Shown one piece after another: positions 6,610-14,879 of a stretch of 28,274 nucleotides of DNA. The position numbers were made by a program, and so were the translations under genes. This DNA is from UBA6107 sp964459385 (GTDB lineage Bacteria > Chloroflexota > Anaerolineae > Anaerolineales > Anaerolineaceae): positions 1 to 28,274 of the forward strand of contig CAYWLG010000022.1 of NCBI GenBank assembly GCA_964459385.1. The letters are read 5' to 3'. Position 1 is the stretch's first letter, and each line of letters opens with the position of its first letter. The notes under the pieces are model-generated. The model ran no database searches. It was not told the origin of the DNA and was given only the letters and a program-made list of their open reading frames with translations.

Positions 6610-7157
6610 GCACCAATCAACCCCTTTATTGTTATAAGCATCCGCAGCGAGAGACCTATTTGCGCTGCAATAATTGTGACCGGCCGATCTGCAGCTCCTG
6701 TGCCGTGTTAACCCCCACCGGTTACCGCTGCAAAGAATGCGTGCGCGGGCAGCAGAAAAAATTTGATACCACACGTTGGTGGGACTACCCCCTGGCGGGC
6801 ATCGTTTCGGCCGTTATGGCCTATGTAGGGTATTTTTTGCTGCAATATATTCGCTTTTTTGGCTATTTCACATTAATTCTTGCCCCCCTGATCGGCATCG
6901 GCATCGCCGAATCGGTACGGTTTGTCGTGCGCAAGCGTCGTTCCCGCGCTTTGCCCTGGGTGGCGGCGGGTGGCATCGTGTTGGGGTGTGCGCTTATCAT
7001 CCTGCCGGATGTTTTCACGATGGTAGGCTGGTATCAATCCCAATATGGAAACGCAGCCGGCGGCATTTATACACTTACCTCGCTCATTTTCCCGCTTGGC
7101 TTTACCCTGTTGACCGCCGCATCGGCATTTTATCGCTTGAAAGGGATCCGTCTCTAG
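6606..7157 (+). CDS. Membrane protein with N-terminal B-box-like zinc finger
   Basis: The protein has 183 residues. The first 45 carry eight possible zinc ligands: Cys9, His12, Cys21, Cys24, Cys29, Cys32, Cys42 and Cys45, arranged like a B-box or double zinc finger (CYKHP, CNNCDRPICSSC, CKEC). The rest has about four membrane helices (about 61-81, 84-106, 117-136 and 150-172) with a basic loop RKRRSR. Chloroflexota and other bacteria have such 'zinc finger plus membrane' proteins, with no established role that I can name. The start overlaps the nadK stop by four bases, so it is translationally coupled, and recN follows after 11 bases. The zinc domain would face the cytosol. Confidence 0.78.
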   Translation: MSTNQPLYCYKHPQRETYLRCNNCDRPICSSCAVLTPTGYRCKECVRGQQKKFDTTRWWDYPLAGIVSAVMAYVGYFLLQYIRFFGYFTLILAPLIGIGIAESVRFVVRKRRSRALPWVAAGGIVLGCALIILPDVFTMVGWYQSQYGNAAGGIYTLTSLIFPLGFTLLTAASAFYRLKGIRL

Positions 7158-7168
7158 AGGGTTGACCC

Positions 7169-8908
7169 ATGCTGAGTGAACTACGCATCGAAAACTTTGC
7201 CATCATTCAACAGCTCGAGCTGAAGTTTCAAAAAGGGCTGGTCATCGTTACCGGTGAAACCGGCGCCGGCAAATCCATTTTGCTGGATGCGATCATGGCG
7301 CTGGTGGGCGGCAAGGTGGATGCTTCGATGGTGCGCAGCGGCACAGATCGGGCCTCGGTAGAAGCTGATTTTACGCTGCCGGTCGAGACGAAGGCTGAGA
7401 TCCTTGAGATCCTGGCTCGCGAAGGGTTGGACGAAGGCGGCGAAGCGATCAGCTTGGGGCGTGAGATTCGCCTGGAAGGGCGCAGCATTGCCCGCGTGAA
7501 CGGTCGCAGTGTCAATGTGAGCCTGCTCAAGGAGTTGGGTACCTACCTGGTGGATATTCACGGTCAGGCAGAACATCTCTCGCTGCTGGACGTTCGCTCA
7601 CATCTTCACCTGCTCGATCGTTTTGCCGATGTCGAAAAAGAGTTAAGTGAGTATCGAGCACAATACCAGACCTATCAGTCAGTGAATAAAGAACTGAGCG
7701 AGTTGCGGCAACTGGAACAGGAAGCAGCGCGTAAGATTGAGTTGCTCAGTTTTCAGGCTCAAGAGATCGAAGCGGCGCAGTTGAAAGAGGGGGAAGAAGA
7801 AGAACTGGATCAGGAACGCAGCCGCCTGGCCAACGCCGAGAGCCTTTCGGCTTCGGCACAGCAGGCCTTGGTGCTGCTTGATGAGGGTGGGCCGGAGGCT
7901 TCTTCCATTTCAGATATGTTCGGCCAGGTGGAACAACTGCTTGGCGCGCTGGCCCGCATCGACGCCGGCCGCCAGAGTTTGGCCGACCAGGCGGATGAAG
8001 TTGCTGCTCAATTAAGCGAGATCAGCGCCGATCTGCGTGGCTATCTGGACGAGGTGGAGTTTAATCCACGGCGGCTCGAACAGGTGGAGAACCGCCTGGA
8101 ATTGATCCATCAGCTTAAGCGCAAGTACGGCAGCAGCATCGAAGCGGTATTGGCTTTCGGTCAATCCGCCCGGCAGCAGTTGGAAAACATCAGCCATGCA
8201 GAAGAACGTATTGCAGAGCTGCAGGCCAACCGGGAGCAATTGCTTGAGTCTCTGCGCTTGAGCGGCCAATCGCTTTCAGATAAGCGCAAAGCGGCGGCTG
8301 AAATGCTCGCGCGCGGGGTTGAAACTGAATTGGCGGACTTGAGCATGAAAGGCGCCCAGTTCTCCGTAGAGTTTGCGACCACCCCCGACCCTGAAGGGAT
8401 CCCGCTTGCGCAGGGCGCCACTGTGGCGTTTGGCTCAAACGGTTTTGACCAGGTGGAGTTTTTGATCGCGCCAAACCCCGGGGAAGGGCTCAAGCCGCTG
8501 GTTAAGATCGCCTCAGGCGGGGAGACTTCGCGTTTGATGCTGGCGCTTAAAAATGTGCTGGCGGGGGCCGATTACGTGCCCACATTGATCTTTGATGAGA
8601 TTGATCAGGGCATTGGCGGTCGCATTGGCGCCATAGTCGGTGAAAAATTGTGGAATTTGAGCTTGCAGCATCAGGTGATGTGCGTCACCCACTTGCCGCA
8701 GTTGGCAGCTTTTGGCGACCAGCATTATCAGGTAGCCAAACACGTGGATGAGGGTCGCACGCAGACGGTGGTGGAGCAGTTGGATGAAAATGGCCGCATT
8801 GTGGAACTGGCGCAGATGGTGGGTGGCATTTCTGAGTCAAACTTGAACGCAGCCAGAGAACTGCTGCTGCAAGCCCGCCAGCGCGAAAAGGAAATTCAAT
8901 CGGTGTAA
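7169..8908 (+). CDS. recN: DNA repair protein RecN
   Basis: The 579-residue SMC-like ATPase has a Walker A GETGAGKS at 29-36, a long coiled coil (about 160-370), the ABC signature KIASGGETSR at about 446-455 and a Walker B with D-loop LIFDEIDQGIGG at about 474-485. Length and order match RecN, which gathers broken DNA ends in double-strand break repair. An ATG with GAGGG ten bases upstream begins 11 bases after the zinc-finger gene. The operon nadK - zinc/membrane - recN is one I have seen in part in other bacteria, where nadK and recN are often neighbours. I did not find a clear LexA operator. Confidence 0.96.
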   Translation: MLSELRIENFAIIQQLELKFQKGLVIVTGETGAGKSILLDAIMALVGGKVDASMVRSGTDRASVEADFTLPVETKAEILEILAREGLDEGGEAISLGREIRLEGRSIARVNGRSVNVSLLKELGTYLVDIHGQAEHLSLLDVRSHLHLLDRFADVEKELSEYRAQYQTYQSVNKELSELRQLEQEAARKIELLSFQAQEIEAAQLKEGEEEELDQERSRLANAESLSASAQQALVLLDEGGPEASSISDMFGQVEQLLGALARIDAGRQSLADQADEVAAQLSEISADLRGYLDEVEFNPRRLEQVENRLELIHQLKRKYGSSIEAVLAFGQSARQQLENISHAEERIAELQANREQLLESLRLSGQSLSDKRKAAAEMLARGVETELADLSMKGAQFSVEFATTPDPEGIPLAQGATVAFGSNGFDQVEFLIAPNPGEGLKPLVKIASGGETSRLMLALKNVLAGADYVPTLIFDEIDQGIGGRIGAIVGEKLWNLSLQHQVMCVTHLPQLAAFGDQHYQVAKHVDEGRTQTVVEQLDENGRIVELAQMVGGISESNLNAARELLLQARQREKEIQSV

Positions 8909-8929
8909 CTTATTCTGGGAAGGCGGCAA

Positions 8930-10870
8930 ATGATGGAGCAGGATCGCATCCAGATAGCCCTCCTGGGCCCCCCACAATTTACATATCAAGGACAATTGAT
9001 CACGATCAAGCGCCGGGCCGTGCGGCGTTTATTGGGCTTTCTGGCCTGTCAGGTCAACCCCGTGAACCGGGTTGAATTATGCGAACTGTTTTGGCCAAAC
9101 GCCGATGAAATGACCGCCCGAAAAAACCTGCGCGAATCTATCAGCCTGCTGCGATCCGAATTGCCGTTGCATGATGTGGTAAAAACTCAAAACGATTTTA
9201 TTGAACTGAACGCCGAAAAAATATGGGTGGATTCAAGAGAGTTCGAGCGTTTGGCCAATGTGCTGCATAAAAACACCGAACTTGTGAATAATGGGCGTTT
9301 GCCTGAGAGCATTTATACCGAGATCCGGGACGTTTTACGTTTGTGGCGCAGTTCTGAGTTTTTGGAAGGGATCAATTTGCTCGATTCACTTCCTTTTCAG
9401 GGCTGGGTGATGACGAAACGTGAGGGTTATTTTCACATGCGCCAGTTGATGATGGAGTGGATGGCCACCCATTACATCGCCACCGGTAACTTGAACGAGG
9501 CTTTATATTGGCTCTCAACCGCGGTGATGAAAGACCGCCTGAACACAGAACTTAATTATTTGACCTTGAAATGCCTGCAAGACCTGGGGTACAGAACCGC
9601 CGCGCTGCATTTTTGCGATGGGGTTGAATTTTCTTTCCAGAAAGAGGAGATCAACCTTCCTGTGGCGCTTAAAGAACTGATCGCACGGGTACGAACGGAT
9701 GTCGATATTCGCGAAGAAAAGAAATTGATTCAGTGGGATTTGTTCGAGCAAAGAGAAGTGGATTTTTATTTTCGCTATGACATTGTCGATAAACTAAGCC
9801 ACTGCATCAACCGGGGAGGAATCTTTCAATTAATTGGCGAACCCGGAGCCGGAAAAACCAGAACATTGAAAGAGTTCTACACGGGTCTTGAAGTGGCCCC
9901 GGTGGTCGGTTACTGTAAATGCTGGAAAGAGGAACAGGCGATCCCCTATCGAACTTTTGTTGAGGCGATCCGGCAAGTTGCCACCGAGAAGGCCTGGCAG
10001 CAGTTGGATCTGATCTATGCTCTGGCGCTATTGCAATTATTCCCTGAAATAACCAAATTCCGCTCTGATATTCAGCCGCAAGAGATCGACCGTTCCCTGC
10101 AGCTAAAACATTTGATCCCTGAGGCGTTCAATCAATACATCCCGCTCGCGGTTGGTGGGCGGCGCGGGTTACTGCTGATCGATGATGCGCAGTGGTGCGA
10201 TGTGGAGACGGTTCAAGTGCTGAGCTATATATTTGAACGCCGCAGCGAAAAATCCGAAGGCACTTGTATTATGGCAATTCGCAGTGACATCGGTAATCAA
10301 TACATTGAAGATCTATTTTCAGGCAAAAAAGCTTATTCTTACTACGAAAAATTCCCGATCGTACCATTCACATCTGAGCAGGTCAAATTTATTTATCATG
10401 CCACCTCAGGAAAACAGGCGAATGGACAGATCGCAACCTGGCTCCACGAAGGAAGCGGCGGAAATGCCAGTTATCTTCTTGAGATCATTAATGAAGTTGA
10501 ATTGTCCGGGGCAGATATCGAAGATCTGGCCGGTCGCCCCGGGTGGCCAGTCGGGGTAAAGCTGCAAAAAATGATCGAAGATCGGCTGGGATATCTGTCT
10601 CCTCTTTCTTCTCAAGTGTTGTCGATTTTGGCAATCGCCTGGGAACCAGTAAGTATGCAAATATTTGCCAATTTACCAATTAAGGACGTGGCTGTTTTGA
10701 ATGAAACGATGATAAAGTTGGTGAATTCGGGCTTGATCCATTGGGAAGAAGATAAAAATGGCGTTTTTCGATACAACTTCGTTCATGGAGTGGTGAAACA
10801 AATGGTTTTTGAAAAGACCAATGTCAAGCTGCGTCAGGTGATCAAGGAAAAATACTTTGCTTCGAAATAG
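8930..10870 (+). CDS. SARP/BTAD-type transcriptional regulator with AAA ATPase domain
   Basis: The 646-residue protein starts with an OmpR-like winged helix as in SARP activators (about 8-90, with LLGFLACQVNPVNRVELCELFWPNADE and ARKNLRESISLLRSEL), followed by a bacterial transcriptional activation domain rich in TPR-like helices (about 97-255). A STAND/AAA ATPase domain follows, with Walker A GEPGAGKT at 303-310 and Walker B LLLIDDAQW at 414-422. The C-terminal 150 residues are helical without a second DNA-binding motif. By analogy with AfsR it should activate genes by binding direct repeats at promoters in an ATP-dependent way. It begins 21 bases after recN. Direct repeats of the SARP type lie right after its stop. 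The gene looks more A/T-rich than its neighbours by eye. Confidence 0.85.
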   Translation: MMEQDRIQIALLGPPQFTYQGQLITIKRRAVRRLLGFLACQVNPVNRVELCELFWPNADEMTARKNLRESISLLRSELPLHDVVKTQNDFIELNAEKIWVDSREFERLANVLHKNTELVNNGRLPESIYTEIRDVLRLWRSSEFLEGINLLDSLPFQGWVMTKREGYFHMRQLMMEWMATHYIATGNLNEALYWLSTAVMKDRLNTELNYLTLKCLQDLGYRTAALHFCDGVEFSFQKEEINLPVALKELIARVRTDVDIREEKKLIQWDLFEQREVDFYFRYDIVDKLSHCINRGGIFQLIGEPGAGKTRTLKEFYTGLEVAPVVGYCKCWKEEQAIPYRTFVEAIRQVATEKAWQQLDLIYALALLQLFPEITKFRSDIQPQEIDRSLQLKHLIPEAFNQYIPLAVGGRRGLLLIDDAQWCDVETVQVLSYIFERRSEKSEGTCIMAIRSDIGNQYIEDLFSGKKAYSYYEKFPIVPFTSEQVKFIYHATSGKQANGQIATWLHEGSGGNASYLLEIINEVELSGADIEDLAGRPGWPVGVKLQKMIEDRLGYLSPLSSQVLSILAIAWEPVSMQIFANLPIKDVAVLNETMIKLVNSGLIHWEEDKNGVFRYNFVHGVVKQMVFEKTNVKLRQVIKEKYFASK

Positions 10871-10877
10871 TATAATG

Positions 10878-10911
10878 TGTCAACGTTATGTCAACAGATA
10901 TGTTGTATACA
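10878..10911 (+). promoter_or_regulatory. Possible SARP-type operator and promoter
   Basis: Two identical heptamers, TGTCAAC at 10878-10884 and 10889-10895, are separated by four bases (11-base period, one helical turn), as in known SARP sites. TATACA at 10906-10911 could be a -10 box about ten bases after the second repeat, and there is no -35 consensus, as expected for activator-dependent promoters. Read with the gene just upstream, this suggests self-related control, but it is inference. Confidence 0.4.
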
Positions 10912-10916
10912 CAAAT

Positions 10917-11008
10917 GGATAAAGAGAAGTCTCCTGTTCAGAGCCAGGGAATCTGAACAACTAAGGTCGACAGCCTCTCGGGGAGTGATACTGTCGACCT
11001 TTCTTTTT
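10917..11008 (+). ncRNA. Candidate small RNA with two hairpins
   Basis: If the promoter at 10878-10911 is used, the transcript would be about 90 bases long. It would contain a perfect eight-base stem (10935-10942 with 10952-10959), then a terminator hairpin and a U-rich end. A CTCCT stretch at 10931-10935 could pair with ribosome sites. No known RNA family is recognised. It may also be only the tail of the upstream mRNA. Confidence 0.35.
10963..11008 (+). terminator. Terminator downstream of the SARP gene
   Basis: Arms AAGGTCGACAG (10963-10973) and CTGTCGACCTT (10991-11001) pair perfectly over 11 bases. The 17-base loop can form an inner CTC/GAG stem. A TTTCTTTTT run follows. It ends plus-strand transcription before the convergent mutS2 gene. 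Confidence 0.88.
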
Positions 11009-11010
11009 AA

Positions 11011-13428
11011 TTATTGACTATCCAAATGAACCACTGTCACGCCTTCACCGCCCTCGTTATCAGCGCCGGTTTCAAAGCCTGTTACATTGGGGTTGCCCTG
11101 CAGGGCTTCGCGGATGACCTGACGCAAACGACCGGTGCCTTTGCCGTGAATGATGCGCACAAACGGCATGCCTGCCACCACAGCATTATCCAAATAGCGT
11201 TCCAGTGCATCCAGGGCATCTTCGGCGCGCTGCCCGCGCAGATCAATTTCCATGCCCGGAGAGGCGCGAAACGGGGTGGAACTCTTTGCACTGGGCTCGG
11301 CTTCAAGGGCTGCGCGCACTTTCTTTTTGAGCCTGGCAGGAGCGGCCGGTTCGAGCAGTTCTGATTTGTACGGCAGAACGTCCTGCAAGCGGGCACGCAT
11401 GCGCAGGTTGCCCACCTGAATTTCGGCTTCATCAATTCCCAAAGAGGTAACGGTTCCTTCCATGTTGAGGGTGCGCATACGCACCCGGTCGCCCACCTTG
11501 GGCAGATAGCTGCCGGCAAACTGGCTGATGCTTTCGGTCTGCACCGGCTTGCTCACTTTGTGTTCAACGACTTCCACCTTCTCTTGCAGCGTCTTTAAAG
11601 CCTCAAGCGGTTGGCGGGCACGCAGCAGTTCTTTGCGCACTTCTTCCAACTCGCGGCGCACTTCTTCGACTCTTTCTTCGGCTTCCAGGCGGGCTTTCTC
11701 CAGTTCACGCTGGCGCTCATCTTCGATCCTGGCCAGACGCTGATCCAGCTCATTTTTGATATTTTGGGCGATCGAGCGGTCATGGTCGGCGGCCGAGCGT
11801 GCCTTGCGGGCCACTTCGCGCTGGTGATGGATCTCATTGAGCAGATCTTCAGCCTTCAATTCATCCGGGTCAATCAAAGATCGCGCCGAATCCAAGATCT
11901 CTTCGGGCAGGTTCAACCGTTTGGCGATGGCCAGCGCGTTGGAACGCCCCGGTATACCAATGGTCAGGCGGTAAGTGGGGCGCAGGGTCTTGAGATCGAA
12001 TTCCATGCAGGCATTGACTGCCCCTGGCGTGGCATGGGCCAGCGCCTTAAGTTCGGGGTAATGGGTGGCGATCAGGCAGGGAATGCGCTTCTCGACCAGA
12101 TAAAGCATGATGGCGCGCGCGATGGCCGACCCTTCCTGCGGATCGGTACCGGCGCCCAGTTCATCGAGCAGCACCAGCGTTTTAGAGCGCGCGCTGTTCA
12201 GAATGCGCACGATGTTGGTGATGTGCCCCGAAAAGGTCGAAAGCGACTGTTCGATGGATTGTTCATCGCCGATATCGGCAAAGATGTTCTCAAAGAAGCT
12301 CAATTCCGAGCCCGACTGGGCTGGGATGTGTAAACCACACTCGGCCATGACCACCATTAATCCCACCGTTTTCAGGGTGACGGTCTTGCCGCCGGTATTG
12401 GGGCCGGTAATGATGACCGCAAAGGTGGCGGGGTCCAGTTCAATATCGATGGGCACGGCCATTTGCTGATCGAGCAGAGGATGGCGCGCGCGCATCAGCT
12501 TGAGGGTGGTGCCGGGGTGATGCTCTTCTTTGGGCGGGCGAATCGGATGCAGCACCGGTTCACTGGCTTTAAGGTCTTCGGCATATTTGGCGCACATGAG
12601 GGCAAAATCAAATTGTGCCAGAGCAGCCACGGTGCCCGAGATGGCTTCAGCTTCGGCGCCGACCCTGCCGGAAAGTTCGGCCAGAATGCGTCTCACTTCA
12701 TCGCGTTCTTCCAGCTGGAGCTCATGCCAGCGGTTGTTCAATTCCACCACGGCGATGGGTTCCACGAACAAGGTGGCGCCTGAAGAGGATTGATCGTGCA
12801 CGATGGATTTGAGGCGGGTTTTAAATTCGGCGCGCAAGGGGATGACATAGCGCCCGTTGCGCTGCGTGATGATCGACTCCTGCAGCATGGGGGCCGTGTG
12901 CGTGTCGGTAAGTATGCGTTCCAGTTTGGACATCAAGCGCTGGTAAGAGACCTTGGTCTCGCTGCGGATCGAAGCCAGTTTGGGCGAAGCGCTGTCGAGC
13001 ACCTCGCCGTGATCGGAAATGCAGCGTGAAATGGCCTCAATGATGCCCGGCGGGGGCGGAAAGAGCGCGGCGATCTCGGCCAGATGCGGGTAGCGGCTGG
13101 CATTCTTCTCAAAAGAACGCGAAAGGCTGCGCGCCGACACCAGCGTGCCTGAAACGGCCATCAAATCTGATTCGCTCAATACGCCGCCTCTGCGCGCTTG
13201 ATTGACCAGAGGGCGAATATCTTCTGCACCGCCAACGCCGATATCGTCATTCACGCTCAGCAAGTGGCGCGCCTCGCTGGTGATGAGCAGGCGGCCATTG
13301 GCTTCTTCGAGCGTTTTGGCGGGGGTAAGGGCTCTCGCCAGGGCGGAAGAGGCGCTGAAAGCGGCATAAGCGGCCAGTTTTTCGACCACTTTGGGAAATT
13401 CAAGCATCTTGAGGGTTTTCTCATCCAT
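11011..13428 (-). CDS. mutS2: Endonuclease MutS2
   Basis: The 805-residue protein has the MutS2 architecture. The N-terminal core and lever helices come first, then the ATPase domain with Walker A GPNTGGKT at 342-349 and the Walker B/signature region (STFSGHITNIV, then LVLLDELGAGTDPQEG). A charged coiled coil of about 100 residues follows, and a C-terminal Smr domain closes the protein, with LRGQRAEDALDAL and the catalytic-type HGKGTG. MutS2 acts on DNA junctions to limit recombination, and in some bacteria it rescues collided ribosomes through the Smr domain. Length is standard. The start at 13428 (MDEKTLKMLEFPK) matches family N termini. TAAACT on the minus strand (13436-13441), seven bases before the ATG, may be a weak -10 box. 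Confidence 0.96.
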   Translation of the reverse strand: MDEKTLKMLEFPKVVEKLAAYAAFSASSALARALTPAKTLEEANGRLLITSEARHLLSVNDDIGVGGAEDIRPLVNQARRGGVLSESDLMAVSGTLVSARSLSRSFEKNASRYPHLAEIAALFPPPPGIIEAISRCISDHGEVLDSASPKLASIRSETKVSYQRLMSKLERILTDTHTAPMLQESIITQRNGRYVIPLRAEFKTRLKSIVHDQSSSGATLFVEPIAVVELNNRWHELQLEERDEVRRILAELSGRVGAEAEAISGTVAALAQFDFALMCAKYAEDLKASEPVLHPIRPPKEEHHPGTTLKLMRARHPLLDQQMAVPIDIELDPATFAVIITGPNTGGKTVTLKTVGLMVVMAECGLHIPAQSGSELSFFENIFADIGDEQSIEQSLSTFSGHITNIVRILNSARSKTLVLLDELGAGTDPQEGSAIARAIMLYLVEKRIPCLIATHYPELKALAHATPGAVNACMEFDLKTLRPTYRLTIGIPGRSNALAIAKRLNLPEEILDSARSLIDPDELKAEDLLNEIHHQREVARKARSAADHDRSIAQNIKNELDQRLARIEDERQRELEKARLEAEERVEEVRRELEEVRKELLRARQPLEALKTLQEKVEVVEHKVSKPVQTESISQFAGSYLPKVGDRVRMRTLNMEGTVTSLGIDEAEIQVGNLRMRARLQDVLPYKSELLEPAAPARLKKKVRAALEAEPSAKSSTPFRASPGMEIDLRGQRAEDALDALERYLDNAVVAGMPFVRIIHGKGTGRLRQVIREALQGNPNVTGFETGADNEGGEGVTVVHLDSQ

Positions 13429-13481
13429 ATGGGCGAGTTTACCACAGCTTTCCTAAAAGGAGTTCATCCTAAGGGCCGCGC

Positions 13482-13487
13482 TATAAT
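13482..13487 (+). promoter_or_regulatory. -10 box of the radical SAM gene
   Basis: An exact TATAAT with 15 bases before the ATG at 13503. The predicted leader is about nine bases, just enough to hold the TGAGG at 13493-13497. Confidence 0.5.
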
Positions 13488-13502
13488 GAAGTTGAGGTCT
13501 TT

Positions 13503-14558
13503 ATGAATCGTCTCGATGTTTTGGATAATATGACCCGAACAGGGGAACTCTTTACCGCCGAAGCGGAGGGAGCCGTCCGCTGCAGTGCCTGTGCTCATCG
13601 CTGCCTCATTCGCCCCGGCAGGCGCGGCATTTGCGGGGTGCGTTTCAATCAAGAGGGCAGCTTGCGCGTTCCCAGCGGCTACGTGGCCGGCGCCCAGGTG
13701 GACCCAGTCGAGAAAAAACCATTTAATCATTTTTTGCCCGGCACACAAGTTTTAACTTTTGGTATGTTGGGCTGTAATTTTCACTGTGATTTTTGCCAGA
13801 ATTGGCACACTTCGCAGGCATTGCGCGACCCTTATGCCGCCCGTACCATCGAGCAGGTGAGTAAGATCTCGGCCGAAGGTCTGGTCGAGGCGGCTTTACG
13901 CAGTGGGGCAAGAGCACTCGCTTCCAGTTACAACGAACCGCTCATCAGCGCCGAATGGGCAGCAGAAGTCTTTCAAAAAGCCAAAGCGGCCGGACTGCGC
14001 ACGGCCTGTGTCTCGAATGGATATGCCACCCCGGAAGTGCTGCGCTATTGGCAGCCCTGGCTGGATGGCTATAAGATCGATCTGAAAAGCATGCAGGCAA
14101 AACGCTATCGAGAGATGGGCGGCGTGCTGCAGCATGTGTTGGACGCCATCCGTCTGGCGAAAGAACTGGGGCTGTGGGTCGAGGTGGTCACGCTGATCAT
14201 CCCAGGGTTCAACGATTCCAATGAAGAGTTGTGGGAGGCTGGCCGTTTTCTGGCCTCCGTCTCGGCTGAAATTCCCTGGCACGTGACGGCCTATCACCCC
14301 GATTACAAGATGGAGGATGCACCGCCTACCCCGGCTTCTACGTTGCAGCGGGCTGCTGAAATCGGCCAGGAAGCCGGTTTGAAGTATGTTTACGCCGGCA
14401 ATTTACCCGGCCGGGTGGGTTCGCTGGAAAATACTTACTGTCCTCACTGCGCTCACTTGCTGATAAAACGCAGCGGGTTTCGGGCGGTGGAAAGCCAGGT
14501 AACGCCAGATGGAAAGTGCCCCAAATGTGGACATGCCATCCCAGGGATATGGAACTAA
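13503..14558 (+). CDS. amrS: AmrS-like radical SAM enzyme (AmmeMemoRadiSam family)
   Basis: The 351-residue enzyme has an N-terminal Cys-rich segment (Cys27, Cys30, Cys34 and Cys44), then the radical SAM motif CNFHCDFC (Cys91, Cys95 and Cys98) that holds a 4Fe-4S cluster, SAM-binding segments such as LASSYNEP, and a C-terminal zinc-ribbon-like pair CPHC and CPKC. This matches the AmrS family (related to pyruvate formate-lyase activators), usually named after its link with the AMMECR1 and Memo proteins. The target reaction is not firmly known. No Memo or AMMECR1 gene lies nearby in this window. A start at the inner ATG (13530) is possible, but the TGAGG site supports 13503. Confidence 0.88.
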   Translation: MNRLDVLDNMTRTGELFTAEAEGAVRCSACAHRCLIRPGRRGICGVRFNQEGSLRVPSGYVAGAQVDPVEKKPFNHFLPGTQVLTFGMLGCNFHCDFCQNWHTSQALRDPYAARTIEQVSKISAEGLVEAALRSGARALASSYNEPLISAEWAAEVFQKAKAAGLRTACVSNGYATPEVLRYWQPWLDGYKIDLKSMQAKRYREMGGVLQHVLDAIRLAKELGLWVEVVTLIIPGFNDSNEELWEAGRFLASVSAEIPWHVTAYHPDYKMEDAPPTPASTLQRAAEIGQEAGLKYVYAGNLPGRVGSLENTYCPHCAHLLIKRSGFRAVESQVTPDGKCPKCGHAIPGIWN

Positions 14559-14579
14559 GCCAAACAGGTTAATGAAGCG

Positions 14580-14608
14580 CTCCCTCTGCAAATACAGAGG
14601 GAGTTTTT
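14580..14608 (+). terminator. Terminator of the radical SAM gene
   Basis: A perfect nine-base stem CTCCCTCTG/CAGAGGGAG (14580-14588 with 14595-14603), a six-base loop and five T. Confidence 0.93.
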
Positions 14609-14736
14609 GGTTAAATGGCCAGATTTTGGAACTTTTCTGGCTGTTTCCCGTATTAATTAGTGAAGAACTTTTTAGGACAGTCCGGTGTTAATGAATAAAA
14701 GAAACACAGCGCCGGTTATAGAGAAGTGAGGGTACT

Positions 14737-14826
14737 ATGGAAATCGCCGTTTATCTTGTCGTTGGCCTTTTAGGCGTATTGTTTTTCGCAATGAGTTTGC
14801 CTGGTTTCGATTCTCGCGCCAAGTAA
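14737..14826 (+). CDS. Single-helix small membrane peptide (29 codons)
   Basis: The reading frame codes for 29 residues: a short acidic start (MEIAVYLVVG), a hydrophobic stretch through about residue 20 and a polar tail ending FDSRAK. This is the plan of a small inner-membrane peptide. GTGAGGG six to ten bases before the ATG is a fair ribosome site. The gene sits alone between two intrinsic terminators, the second starting 25 bases after its stop, so it is an isolated transcription unit. A TTATAG at 14717-14722 may be its -10 box. I know no family for it. Small membrane peptides of this size often tune a larger membrane complex. Confidence 0.6.
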   Translation: MEIAVYLVVGLLGVLFFAMSLPGFDSRAK

Positions 14827-14851
14827 GCCCGTTGAGTCTTTCCTCCTGCAG

Positions 14852-14877
14852 ACGCGCTCCGATCGGGGCGCGTTTTT
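14852..14877 (+). terminator. Terminator of the small membrane peptide gene
   Basis: Stem ACGCGCTCC/GGGGCGCGT (14852-14860 with 14865-14873, one G-U pair), loop GATC, then TTTTT. The U run is only on the plus strand, so it serves the small gene rather than the convergent DinB gene. Confidence 0.9.
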
Positions 14878-14879
14878 GT

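Noticed and set aside
11611..12333. 240-codon plus-strand frame inside mutS2
   Set aside because: Antisense to the mutS2 ATPase region and without domain or ribosome-site support.
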